From contig OY783195.1 of the NCBI GenBank assembly GCA_963678675.1, positions 18,817,342 to 18,881,341 of the forward strand: a stretch of 64,000 nucleotides of DNA. Direction: 5' to 3'. The notes beneath the pieces are model-generated. The model did no database searches. It was not told the DNA's origin and was given only the letters and a program-made list of their open reading frames with translations. Source of the DNA: Xiphydria camelus. Its lineage: Eukaryota > Arthropoda > Insecta > Hymenoptera > Xiphydriidae. Shown here in pieces: positions 1-10,916 of this stretch (positions within the stretch are counted from its first letter, which is position 1; every line of letters begins with the position of its first letter). Made by a program: the position numbers and the translations under genes.

Positions 1-1564
1 ATATTCGTTCGTTTGTCCATCGACGAATCCGCTTTCCGAAAAGTCGAGACAGCGCTCGCAAGAGAACAAGCGAGATTCGTGGGAGAATGACGGTATGAAC
101 TCGCGCCGAAGGGGAATTACAGTTGAGGCCTTGATTACCACTAGATTCATCAATGGTCACAATGGTGGGCACTCGTGTTACGCACTCGGCTCCCCACTTT
201 ACCTGTCAGCCGCCCGCTGAATAATGATCTCACGCAATAGGAAATTCGAGACGTGAAATGGCTTAACAACGGACGGATAATGCCAGGGGTGGTAGTATGC
301 AAATGCAGCTTATCGCATCGTACGGTCATTCTAGGATTCGGAACGGAGTACTACGGATCTAACGAGTTCATTACGGCTCGAATTCAATTGATACGCGTGG
401 CCTGGTTGATCGCGCGCGATTACACGACGGGTCGCGATCCGCAATTGAAAATATCAGCAATAGAGCCGTGTGCCGTGCAGCTGCCAACAAAGACAAATTA
501 CGTATACTTGTCCAGGTACACGGCGAGGTACCATGCGTACATCAATAAACGACGTTGAAGCGAGTGGCCTGCATGCGCAGCTCGGCGAGGAAAACTCGGA
601 AGTTGTGACTCAGCGCGCGCGCTACCCGGATATCCGGACAGTCGCGTCGGGTTAACCTCCAACTCTTGTTCGTCCGTGTTCCTTAGCAGCGGTTGCAGAT
701 GCGAATAAGTGATTTATCTACAGTCCCTCTGTAACGACCGCCTTAGATTAACCGAATTACTCTCTCCCGCGTCCCTCAGGCTGCGAGATAGATTTGTCAT
801 TGTGCCCCCAGTGTTTAATTAGAGGGAATATCGACCGAGTCGGTGGGTCGTCAGGTCGATGGGTCGGGGATGTACGCGTCTCCGACTAGGCCCCTCACCT
901 GCAATTACCCAATCGCGTCATGGTAATGAATTTCCGAGTGCAAGAGGAGTAAGGAGAGAGGGGGAAGAGGAGGAGAAGAAAAGGGGTAGGGAGGGAATGG
1001 GTAGGGGTAGGGGACGGGGTGAGCTGGAGGGAGAGGGATCGAGCGGGAGGAAGATGGTAAGGAAGGGCGGGAGGGAGAGAAAGAGAGAGAGAGAGAGAGT
1101 GTGTAGCCGCGTTCGGTTTCTCGTAAGGGGTAGTAGGCGAAGCAACCGCTGCAGAGCGGGGGCAATTTACCTCGTCGATCCGTGCCCCGTAATTGGAAAT
1201 TTTATAATATTTTTGGAAGCGAGCCAGTCGACGAGGCAGAGGGAGCCGTTTGCAGGAGGATGCAGGCACGAAGCGCGCGAGCCTCTAGGGAAGATAGATA
1301 TCCTCTTTTTGAGGGGCGCGCACCGCACGCTGGATGAAAAATGCGCACGACTAAAATTCACCGCCGCAAAAAGGGTGCGAGCAATTTGGAAGCATACCAA
1401 ATTGTAATCGTCGGAAATCGACGATTAATTTTTCACGAGAATGCATGCGGCTAGGAGCGCGGCGAACGATTCGAATTCCGCAACCACGACGCCTTATGCG
1501 GATACCCCGTACTTTAGTAGCGGCGATGCAGGGCTAACGAACGGGACCGCAATTTGCAATCTAC
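1..1564. other. unrecognised sequence, no supported gene
   Basis: Relatively GC-rich block compared with the AT-rich remainder. It holds a purine-rich stretch (about 955-1100) ending in a short GA microsatellite. Open frames here, including those through the purine tract, are low-complexity and show no known domain. It may be unique host intergenic or regulatory DNA, but nothing in the sequence proves that. Confidence 0.4.
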
Positions 1565-1644
1565 ATCTGTACCTCAGAGCCAGACTATATTAAGTCCATT
1601 GTCTTAGCATAGGACTTAACATAGTCTGGCTCTGAGGTACAGAT
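1565..1644. repeat. 33-bp-stem hairpin (microRNA-like or tiny MITE)
   Basis: Two 33-nt arms (1565-1597 and 1612-1644) are complementary at 32 of 33 positions around a 14-nt loop. The arms start ATCTGTACCTCAGAGCCAGA. The size and near-perfect pairing fit either a pre-microRNA-like hairpin or a very short palindromic MITE. No second copy was seen in the window. The single mismatch would be a G-U pair in RNA of one strand. Confidence 0.7.
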
Positions 1645-3040
1645 ATATGGGCGAATTTCGAGAATTTTCTATGTTCAAATACGACTAGGAAGTCGAACCG
1701 CATTACCGAGTAGGCTGGATTTGCAATGTTTTAGAAATTGATGGAAAGATCGGGTAGGAGATAATGAAGTCATGAATCACTCCGGCTAAATTTAATTATT
1801 CCATATACCCGTGTAGCAATTGACTATCGGACTAAATCTGGCCTAGTGATCGAAACCCGATACTGGCACGGCACTCTTGCCAATACTGGGCGAATATTCT
1901 TGGTGATCAGTTCGGGTCGACATTGGATTTCAAGGCTGGCATGGTACTGGCTTCAAAAGTTGGCCCGATATACTGGATACGAGGCTAGGTACTTCCTATG
2001 AAACTTGACTTAAGCCCAATACAGATGACAAGTATTGAAAACAACACAACCAGTCTCGAGCTATTATTAATTACAATGCAGTTACGATATTGGGCCGATT
2101 GTAAATGTCGAGTACTGGCTATGACGATCGGACTCGTTTATGGTTCGGTAGTACTACTGGCATGATGTCGGCGATTCGTACATGAGTATGGCTGGCAAAA
2201 AAGGGAGAAAAATGTAATAGGGTAAAAGTGAGACAGATGTTCCGGGGGGTAGATATCCACCCCCCCCCCCCCTGTTTCGAATATGCCAGCACAATTAAGG
2301 CAATGGGGTATTTCTGCTACATCAGTTTGCATACCCATGAACATAGACGTGAATAATTTACACATCAACTATATTAATTCAGTATTTATAACAGTTTCAA
2401 GTAAAGAGTATAGCTCGTTGTTAATTTCAGGCGAAACACTACATCCGCTAAAATAAGGTTTGTAGTAACGTATTCCATGAAGAAATTTGATATGAAAGTA
2501 ATTTTTGCGGATCGGTAGAGTTAGCTGATGAAGAATGATAACTGCTATCAAATTTTAATCTTGCATGTTGGAATGATTATAATAATTATTTGGGAGGCAA
2601 TTATCCCACCATTAGTCCTTCGTTAGAAGATAGATATTCCATTGGCGATAAAGGATAGATGCCTTACTGGTGAAGGAAGATAAATGCCTCTCTATTTTAT
2701 TAAAGATCTACTATACCGATATTATTGCAGCTGCGAAAAATCATACAGTGTAAAATCTATCGATTATTAATTTTTTTTATTATTTCCATATTCTGTGGAA
2801 AATAGAAAACGGCTCTTTCAAACAGTGGGTAATGAATCTTGAAAGAAGAAGAAATAAATAGCGAAAGAGGAATAGCGAAGAGGTTAGAGTCGATAGGACA
2901 ATAATAGTTCTGCAGTGAACTTTCAATTATTTCTGCTTATCTATTTATTTATAATTTTATTTTAGAATATACGAAATGAACCTCAGCATACGTTTATGTA
3001 TTATATTAATGGTGGCATGTTCGAGGGGGAAATACCTTTT
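1645..3040. other. no gene seen; possible degenerate minisatellite
   Basis: Phrases such as TTGGCCCGATATACTGG and ATTGGGCCGATTGTAAATG recur loosely between about 1840 and 2160, suggesting a decayed tandem array similar in style to the clearer array at 48.5-49.2 kb. A poly-C run lies at about 2261-2272. Nothing coding is recognisable. Confidence 0.25.
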
Positions 3041-3363
3041 CCTTAGAGCCAACTCACACGGTGCGACTTCACTGCGACAAAACTGTCGCACTCGGTCGGA
3101 CTCGGTCGAGAGTACGTCGCACGCGGTAAATCAGCATGGAGACGCAGCGAAGCACTCACACGGTACGACTTCCCTGCGACACGCACCTCGCGCTTGTCTG
3201 TATGACATCTACAGTGGCGGTGTCGTTGTGTTAGTTTGCCGCGCATCTGCTCACGTTGTGGGACAAAACTGTCGCAGGAAAGTCGTCGATTCCTGCGACA
3301 GCGTGCGTCAGTTCTGTCGCACTGCTGTCGCAGTGAAGTCGCACCGTGTGAGTTAAGCCTAAG
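3041..3363. mobile_element. MITE with GTCGC-rich terminal inverted repeats
   Basis: The left end (CCTTAGAGCC then ACTCACACGGTGCGACTTC) is the inverse of the right end (GAAGTCGCACCGTGTGAGT then TAAGCCTAAGG). The interior is packed with TGTCGCA/TGCGACA words in both orientations. It is about 320 bp with no coding capacity. The target duplication is unclear, so the superfamily is not assigned. The open frame across it is a by-product of the repeated GC-rich words. Confidence 0.7.
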
Positions 3364-5084
3364 GCCTATTTCGAGGCCTTTTCCAGCCTATATTTAGACC
3401 GTAAGATGGTGTTTTTTCCGCGTGACACCGACCGGGAGTCCGCAGGTTGTTAAAAAATTGCTGATAAACGCAACGTGAAATGAGCCGTGTATACTTCTGT
3501 TTATTTTGTTTTGAGAAATGGGTTTTCGTGAGAGAAAATAGTAGGTATATGTCATTCGGCTGAAATCCTCGGATTTTTAAGACTGTGTTTAGATCGTAGC
3601 ACGAGGCATGTGCTAATGGTGAGGAAACGAGGCTCGCCGAAGGCTCCCACCATACCTCGTGTTACGACCTAATTAAACACAATTTGAAAAAACCTCAGAT
3701 TTCCGCCTAATCCACCACCGTAGTGTCAATTATAACACATAATAACTGCGAGTATACTAATATGGAAATCGATGCGAAGCGAATAACATTATACAACATG
3801 AAAATAATGAGAAAAATAATGACCGTGTGAGATCTCAAACATCATAATAAAAGTAATTATTATCAATTCAATATTTAATCAGATATTCAAGGCCTAGCTT
3901 CCACTATTTTGTAAATTTGTTTCTTTTGAAAATGAAAACCTACATATATAATACAATATTGAATGGTTGCCGAAACCATAATAATTGCATCTTCATCGCT
4001 TATAATCCAAACCAGAATATGATTTAGAGGCTAAGCTGGCCTTTGCAATATGTTTCAATTGACACCACTGTGACTGTTGCTTTCGACACCGCCGCCACTT
4101 GTTTCAATTACGTATCCATTAAACTCACATGTAAACAATAAATAAGATTGATTCACACCTCATTCCGAAGTTTGATCTTTGTGTATTCACAAGAAATAAT
4201 GTTATTTTATGAATAACTGTTGTGGGAATAGTCGAAACAAAATAACGGCGGACAACAAAATTAACGATTTGGCAATGATTTCAAAGAAACAGGCACTCTG
4301 ACAAGCTTATACTAGCGATTGCCCTCTCGATTTTTTGTCGGTGACTTCTGTCTGGTAAAAATATAGAACGATGCATATATTTCAGCTTTTCGTCAATAAA
4401 TGATGTCGCTACAATCAATAGTATGAGTACAATTGATCTCGCGTTACAACCGACACCACTCTTCCCTATTGTTACACCAGAGATTTGTTACAACAGAGAG
4501 AGAGAGACTTCAGCAGTCTGTCATACGCTGCGGTATCTCGACATTCGCTTAGGCCCGAGGGAGGACCGCATGCAAGAAACACCATAAGACCGTTTTATAT
4601 TCAAAATGTACGGGCGGGCGTCTCCGAAAATGCAATCGCAAAATACAATAGGTACCGTGCTTTATACACATATACTTTTGGCGCCCCGAAACAGATATCG
4701 TAAAAGATGATATTGTACATTATACGGTGAGAGGATTCCCCGCTCGCCCGTAGCATAACGTCCGCCGTATCAGCGTCTACCGATACCTACGTTAATAAAA
4801 TTCGAATACCCCAAACGCGGGGCTCCGAGTTGTGTATGTACGAGACCTATACCTACGAGTATACTCTACAGCGATATCGATGTATTCCCTGCAGGGAAAA
4901 TGGAGATGCTAATATTTTTTCTCTCTCGCATGCGGACCAAAGTCACGGTAAAGTTGGTCAAAAAAGTTGGTTTTCTTTCTTCGTTTGCGTCACTGTAGCA
5001 TACGGGCGACGCGAAGAGCGTACCTATCTAATCACGTACGCGCCGCATCTACCACCCTTTCTGTAGTTCATGAAATAGGATTAC
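3364..5084. other. no gene seen; small inverted repeat at 3558-3707
   Basis: A roughly 150-bp imperfect inverted repeat (3558-3707) pairs AAATCCTCGGATTTTTAAGA and TCGTAGCACGAGG with their inverses near 3650-3707, consistent with an old MITE. The rest, to 5084, is AT-rich single-copy-looking sequence with no recognisable coding region. Confidence 0.4.
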
Positions 5085-5088
5085 TTAA

Positions 5089-6324
5089 GGAGGATCGTCA
5101 GTGCTCTTCGGGGTGAGGTAGAAGGGGAAAAAGAACAAAGAAATCGACGTGTGTTGCCAATTTCAAATAGTGACATTTTAAGTTTTATAAAAACTGCAAT
5201 AATAAATATAGGTGCTGAATTCTTTTTCCTTTTTCTTACTTTCAATCTAAAAAATAAGATAAATATTGGAAAACAATTTTATAACTTCAAACTTAATTTA
5301 TTTTAAATATGTAAAATGTGTGCAAAACGTGGCAACATAGCATTTCAACATTTGTAAGTTGGTAGCAAATCGGTAGGTAAAACAGAATTCTTATCGACTG
5401 ACAACGCGTTGAAGCGGTTCATGACGTCTGTTCATAACCTCAATCTCGAGTCCATGCTGTCCAAATTGGTAGGAGCAAATATTGAATTTACAACCTTTTC
5501 AGAAGCTTACTTGAAAATTGGAAAAGGGATTAGAACAAGTTTTAAATTGAGTTAATGCACGGTCGGAAGTTCTTAATAAATTATATTCCTTTTTTAAAGA
5601 TCGAGCATAATTTTCGGCACGTAGTTTAAATTTTCAATTATTAATAATTTCATATTTTTTAATGCATATCAGAATTTGATGAACTCAAAAACAAAAGTGG
5701 CTTCTCAATATTCGTAGGGTTTTTTACTTTCATATCATTTTGAAACGATCGTGTTCATTGAAATGTTATTCTTCAAAATCGTTTGAAAGTATTTCACAGT
5801 GTATATCTAGTTGTACTTTTTAAAATATCTGAAATTTTATATTGTTAATTATTGTCTGTAATAAATCTGTCAATACATTATCCTATTTGTACTTTCGTAC
5901 TTTTAAATTTATCAGCACGCTTCGCGCCAATAGCTTATGACGTCACATAGTACGATGTTGCCACGTTTTTGCATATGGCGGACGATGCACATGAAATATT
6001 TGAATTTTTCGACAGTTTTTCCTTTATATTAAAAAAACTGTAGAGTGAAAATTCTTTATAATTTAGTAAAAACAATTTCGTGTGGTGATGAAACTCATTT
6101 CATAGTTTCCAGAATTGTTTTCGGTTGAAAATCGCAAGTTCTATGCATTTGAAATATGCTCTCCATAAGACTCAATGCTAATCTCGTAAGTTTTAAAAAT
6201 TAATTACGAGAAAACTGTAGAGTGAAATTGTTTGATTTTTTTTCTCTTATTAAAATAGGTTCACAAGTATTTTAAAAAAATTTCAACTACGGTTTCTGAG
6301 AAGTCATTTCTCTGACGATCCTCC
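5089..6324. mobile_element. non-autonomous TTAA-flanked element (piggyBac-like)
   Basis: Both ends carry GGAGGATCGTCAG as a perfect 13-bp inverted repeat (5089-5101, 6312-6324), flanked directly by TTAA on each side (5085-5088, 6325-6328). The TTAA target duplication is the hallmark of the piggyBac superfamily. The 1.24-kb interior is AT-rich, with no transposase frame, so it would need a transposase supplied elsewhere. Assignment rests on the ends and target site only. Confidence 0.75.
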
Positions 6325-6545
6325 TTAAGTTCTCGCATTACATTTGTGTCGTTCGCTGCAACAACAAATTAAATCGAGTTAAGTTTTTGTTATAGATTTA
6401 TTAATTATCACATCCGGCGTCATATCGACTACATGCAGTAGCAATTGTCGCCGGATAGAATTTGGGATGAAGTTGCTAATTCCTACGAGAACATCTGCCT
6501 GCTTTACGTGGAGAGACATCCTCACTTGGCATCTACATAGGTACT

Positions 6546-6925
6546 ATACAGGGTGTTACTTAATGATAGGCCGTAATTGCAAGGGCATATTACTGAATCA
6601 ATTTCCAGTAGAAAGGTTCATATTAACATGTGTCCTAAAATGTACACTTTTTTTGTTAATATTATTCGTGAGACTGTCCCCCGGGACGCAACTGGAACTC
6701 ATAATTATCTTCTAGTCAGTGCTAACTTAGCGTCTTATTACAATAAACAACAGTGCCAAATGTCAACAAAATCGGCACAAGGATCTTTGAGATATTATTA
6801 AAAAACCGATTTTTTTAAACTTTGACATCCTGTATCTTGAACACCAGACATTTTAGGACACATGTTAATATGAACTGTTCTACTGGAAATTGATTCAGTA
6901 ATGTGCCCTTGCAATTACTCGTATT
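6546..6925. mobile_element. inverted-repeat element beginning TACAGGGTGTT
   Basis: A ~70-bp arm (about 6575-6645, containing TTACTGAATCAATTTCCAGT) is repeated inverted at about 6848-6920. The left end begins TACAGGGTGTTA, resembling the end of the MITE at 44845-45242, and an inner TACAGGATG-type end lies inverted near 6826-6835. It appears to be an old, possibly composite MITE. It lies just outside the left end of the next transposon. Confidence 0.6.
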
Positions 6926-7110
6926 GATCGTATGTGTACCTAATAATTTGTTTATATCCACTTTCGGTTTCAAGAACCGGCGTGCATCTTTCAGTTTTGA
7001 CTTGTAACTGTTATTTATTATAATACAAAAGTAATGTAATTATCAACGCGAATACAACAAGCCATCGAAAATTCGATTTGCATATACGGAAGTCCGAGAT
7101 ATCCAGGGTT

Positions 7111-8014
7111 GAATTTCCACCCGTTTGTGCCTGTTGCATACAATCAGATGTAAAAATGAGGAGTAATTCAAGCGTTTCATTTTCTGAAAACATTCTCCTC
7201 TGGAGCTTCAAATGTTTCACATTAAAATCTAATTCTATATGCCTATTCGGTAACCACTAGTTTTACGAGAACTATTTTTATTGAACGTTTATAATCGTAT
7301 GACCGGTCTCAACGTTTAAATTTTTGGAATTAGGTTCTCTAGAATTTAAGCGCGGATTTGTTGACCCCATCGTCTTCCGCTCTGAAATCTCCATTGTTCT
7401 TGATCTGCGCACCATAGTTTTCCACATGTCCAGATCTTCTATTTCACAGTTTTCGATGCCCAGTTCTTCCAATCCATAGTAATCGGTATCCAGGTCTTCT
7501 ACTCCATGATTTTCGGTTTTCAGGTCTTTCGCCCCGTAACAGGAGACCTGGACACCAAAAACTACGGAGCGGAAGACCTGGATATCAAAGACTATGGAGC
7601 GGAAAAACTGAACACTCGAAATTATGGAGTGGAAGACCTGGATATCGAAAACTATTGGGCGGAGGACCAAGATACCTAAAACTATAGAGTGGAAGACTTG
7701 GACACCGAAACTACTATAGAGCAGAGAATCCAGACATTGAAAACTATGGAACGGAAGATCTGGACATCGAAAACTATGAGGCGGAAGACCTTGACATCGT
7801 AAACTAAGGAGTGAAAGACCTGGACACGGGAAACTGTAGGGCGGGAAAATGGTTTTCGTGGAAATAGTGATCACACCGTATACATACACAACATTGAGTT
7901 TTGATTTCAAACATTTGATATGCTCCAGACGAGAATGTTTCTGGAAAAGCAATGCTTGACCTACTCCTCATTTGTACATCGAATTGTATGCAGCAGGCGC
8001 AAACGGGCGGAAAG
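7111..8014. mobile_element. foldback element inside the left arm
   Basis: The left arm of the host transposon jumps from GATATCCAGGGTT (about 7110) to AAAGAGCTTAGCC (about 8011), while the right arm runs straight across the equivalent point. This defines a ~900-bp insertion. The insert has its own inverted arms of ~145 bp (7113-7258 and 7863-8012; ends TTTCCACCCGTTTG / CAAACGGGCGGAAA), typical of foldback elements. Its loop is filled by a minisatellite (7405-7850). Confidence 0.8.
7405..7850. repeat. 30-bp minisatellite with an internal inversion
   Basis: Units of about 30 bp built on GAAGACCTGGACATCGAAAA run forward from about 7545 to 7850 and in reverse from about 7405 to 7543, so the array flips orientation at about 7544. 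Where a frame stays open, the unit encodes a ten-residue repeat of the type EDLDTENYGV (minus strand 7405-7543, and plus strand from 7545). Several forward units have stops, so it is not an intact gene. An open frame of 224 codons on the minus strand crosses the flip and reads nonsense over half its length. Confidence 0.75.
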
Positions 8015-8754
8015 AGCTTAGCCGTATAAGCAGAGTAAAAGTGCCCTTGCTTATTTTCGACAAATGGAATTTTTCTTACATTGATAACTTAAAAAAAAAT
8101 TATTCACAAAATTTCAAATTTTTATCCAACGAATTGCAATAGTTACGTTTAAAAATCAATTTTTTCAATCTGTACACGTAATAAATAGAAAAAATGAATA
8201 AAAAATTTTGCAAAAATTATGAAAATTCAGTTACGTCCGAATATTTGAAACCACGTAAAAAAACTGACTTCCGTATTTATTTTAATGGAGAAAAAAAATT
8301 GTTAAGTTTTAAAAAATATATTAAAATATGATCTAGACAAATGACCAACTTGAAAATTTTTTTCTTATATTTTGTCACAATTTTCTATAAAATCTAGGAA
8401 ATTCAGAATTTTTGAAAGGGTGCATCACATGGAAATTATAAAAAATATGATTTTTATTTAACTTTATCGGTTAAATTGATGGAGATAAAATATATTTAAC
8501 TGCAACTTTGATGTAAAAATAATATTACATTTACAAAAATTAAATAACAGTACAGAAATGTTACCAATAAGGTAGACAAAAAAGAGTTGCACAGTAATTT
8601 TATAAACGTTTATTATTTAATAATGTGTGAAAAAGGTTTCCAAAAATTGCATTACGTATTTTCATGTCGTTATTCATTTTTGAACTTGGTATTATTCATT
8701 ATGTTATGTTTTTAAGTATATGCAAAATTATATTCTTAAGGAATTTTGAAATTA

Positions 8755-10293
8755 TTAGTCTTCATCGCTGTCTTCGTTTATCACTGGATTTACGCCTGTC
8801 ACGGTAAAAAGATTACTGAGGATTTCAGCAGGTCTAACAACTTTTGATAAATATCGAGCATGTGATAAATAATAGATAACTGCTGCTACATGAGAACAGC
8901 AACCTACTGTGCGTTTTCCGTTCGCACATTCGCATGTATACCGTGAAATGCCTGTATGTCCAGTGTAATTCGGCACATACTGTACAAAACATTTGTACGT
9001 CTTGCTGTCAATATGTCGAGACCTAACTTGAACCTTAATAATATCTTGCTTCTCTTTATGATAATGAAGATCGATTTCGTTGTTTGTATTCATCATCTCT
9101 GCTAAATAAGAAATAGCTTGAGATAGTTGATATGTTCCGGTAAACAATATCTTTAAGTCCTTCTCAGTCATCTCTGGAAAATCTAACAGATCGGATGAGG
9201 TTAATTGGTTAAATTGAGCTTTTCTTCGACTCCACCGTTGATTTTCAACTTCTTCTGCCAAATGATTATCTACATTCTGGCGGGAATTCATTTGCGCAAC
9301 AATCTGATCGCACATGTCTACATCCGAATCCAAGCGTTTGCCAAACATGTTTTGCAGGAAACAAGCAATTCGGCAGAGTAAACTAACTTTCGGCAACAAT
9401 TTGTTATTTAATTTGTTGTGAAGAAGGCGATATTTCTGACCAATTATACCATGAATTGCCTCTACGACCCATCGAACTTTAGTTACTCGTCGAGAATCAT
9501 TCGATTCCATGGTTGTTAATTGATTTCGTTTTCCCTTCAATGCAGGCATAAGAACTTCATATCCTTTTGTTTTTAAATGCTCCACCACATCACGAAAACC
9601 GCGGTATACAATACAAATATCTCCTTTTGTCATAAGCTTTTGTAAACCATTCGGATCTTGCAGAACAATCTTCATAATTTCTGAATCATTCTGTTTAGCG
9701 TAAAAGGGCCCAGGAACATCAACAACGTATCCATCAGTAGTGCATATCGTAAATGGTTTACACAATGGAACCCCCTTTTGAACGGAAAATGATTTACGTT
9801 GATATTCGTTATTTTTACTTTTCTCGTGTCGAATATATGTACCGTCAAAAATTAGTAACAATTTATCATTGACATTATACAATCTTCGAGCCATATTAGA
9901 CGTGTGATGGGTAATAAGATCGGCACGAGATATTGATCCGAATCCAAAACGTAATGGTAACACGTCCTTTTCAAAAGAATTAAGGACCTCATTGAAATAA
10001 TCAGATACTTGCTGTGGCCTATCGATACCCAAAACTGCAGAAATCATATTGTTAGAATTGCCACTACGCAATTTAAAGAGAAAAACGACAAGTGCTTGTG
10101 TCACATTGCGACACTCTGATTTTCTCATCGATGTTAACATGTCACGTAGTTGCATGATGTTTTCCCAAGTTAAACCTGTGAATGTTTTCAGTTGTTCTTC
10201 GGGTAGTGAAAAATCACCTACTTTATCTGCGATCGTTGCATTACTTTTAATAGATATTTGTTCGAGTAGTTTTTTTGAGTTCAGATACTTCAA
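8755..10293 (-). CDS. DDE_Tnp_4-type transposase with C-terminal SWIM zinc finger
   Basis: This 512-codon frame is the main body of the copy 1 transposase. Residues about 38-100 resemble the helix-turn-helix that precedes DDE_Tnp_4 domains (GLTWENIMQLRDMLTSM). The RNase-H-like catalytic domain follows: FDGTY (D150), the RGFRD motif (231-235) where the second acid should lie just before it, and WVVEAIHG (E278). Residue 230 is Tyr where the sister copy at 56 kb has Asp, so the catalytic triad is broken. The C-terminus has a SWIM finger, CxC at 454/456 and CxH at 466/468, and an acidic tail. The frame start is not the true start: the protein continues upstream through two frameshifts in A runs (see 10247-10916). 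The architecture fits the PIF/Harbinger-ISL2EU-related group, but the SWIM module is unusual there. Confidence 0.8.
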   Translation of the reverse strand: MKYLNSKKLLEQISIKSNATIADKVGDFSLPEEQLKTFTGLTWENIMQLRDMLTSMRKSECRNVTQALVVFLFKLRSGNSNNMISAVLGIDRPQQVSDYFNEVLNSFEKDVLPLRFGFGSISRADLITHHTSNMARRLYNVNDKLLLIFDGTYIRHEKSKNNEYQRKSFSVQKGVPLCKPFTICTTDGYVVDVPGPFYAKQNDSEIMKIVLQDPNGLQKLMTKGDICIVYRGFRDVVEHLKTKGYEVLMPALKGKRNQLTTMESNDSRRVTKVRWVVEAIHGIIGQKYRLLHNKLNNKLLPKVSLLCRIACFLQNMFGKRLDSDVDMCDQIVAQMNSRQNVDNHLAEEVENQRWSRRKAQFNQLTSSDLLDFPEMTEKDLKILFTGTYQLSQAISYLAEMMNTNNEIDLHYHKEKQDIIKVQVRSRHIDSKTYKCFVQYVPNYTGHTGISRYTCECANGKRTVGCCSHVAAVIYYLSHARYLSKVVRPAEILSNLFTVTGVNPVINEDSDED

Positions 10294-10916
10294 TAGAGCT
10301 AGTGTTTGAATGGATCCTTAATCGCTGTAATTCGTCGTCAAAAAACTTTTTCTTTATTAAATGGTGTTCGCAACACCTGTTTCCATTTGGAATAAATATA
10401 TTTTTTTTTCGTGTAAGCTTGTAGGCGAGCATCAAATGGTGCATTAATGAGTCGAGCTGAACTATTGCATATGAAACAGTAGTTGTGTGTTGATACAACT
10501 CTTTGAATAGGCATGTCAATAAATTCCTTTTCTGAAGTACTTGTGTTATATGTATTCGGTTGAAATGTAGGATCTTCAGTAGAAGATTGTGAGTTGGGCT
10601 CGCTGGAGTTATTTGACGACCACGAACACTGTGGCTCTAAACTATACGAATTTTCATTTGAAGACTTGCTTTCAGATTTTTCTTCAACATTATTTTTGTC
10701 ACGATAAATTATCATTCGATATTTGGAGCACAAAACATCACCAATATTAATTTGTTTGTCTGCTCTTTTCGAATAATTTTCAGCTTCCACAACTGTTAGT
10801 ACAGTTTTTGCTCTTCCACTAGTCTTCCGAAGCACTACACTACAGTTTGTACATTTTGATTTCTTATTATCTGCACCAATGTCTTCCATATTTTTGCTTT
10901 TTTTACACCTAAGCAA
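10247..10916 (-). pseudogene. N-terminal part of the copy 1 transposase, frameshifted
   Basis: Two overlapping minus-strand frames (10338-10916 and 10247-10519) continue the transposase upstream. The first carries CTNC near its start, a Ser/Asn-rich linker, and CFIC. The second carries GNRCCEHHL, also seen at the start of the copy 2 frame (GNRCC at 57338). Together CxxC and RCCxxHL look like a zinc-binding N-terminal module. The frame changes occur at an A run near 10395-10405 and at the seven-A run near 10271-10277. Either the gene has decayed, or homopolymer sequencing errors hide an intact frame. The Tyr substitution at the catalytic site would remain in either case. Confidence 0.65.

Noticed and set aside
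253..655. 101- and 61-codon plus-strand frames
   Set aside because: No recognisable motif, overlapping frames and no splice or expression evidence; too short to support in this kind of genome.
859..1407. Open frames on both strands through the purine-rich tract
   Set aside because: The translations are Arg/Glu/Gly or Leu/Ser/Pro repeats driven by base composition; no domain, and both strands are equally open.
7278..7952. A 224-residue protein on the minus strand
   Set aside because: The frame crosses a minisatellite that flips orientation; only part is in the periodic coding-like register and the rest is antisense of the same repeat.
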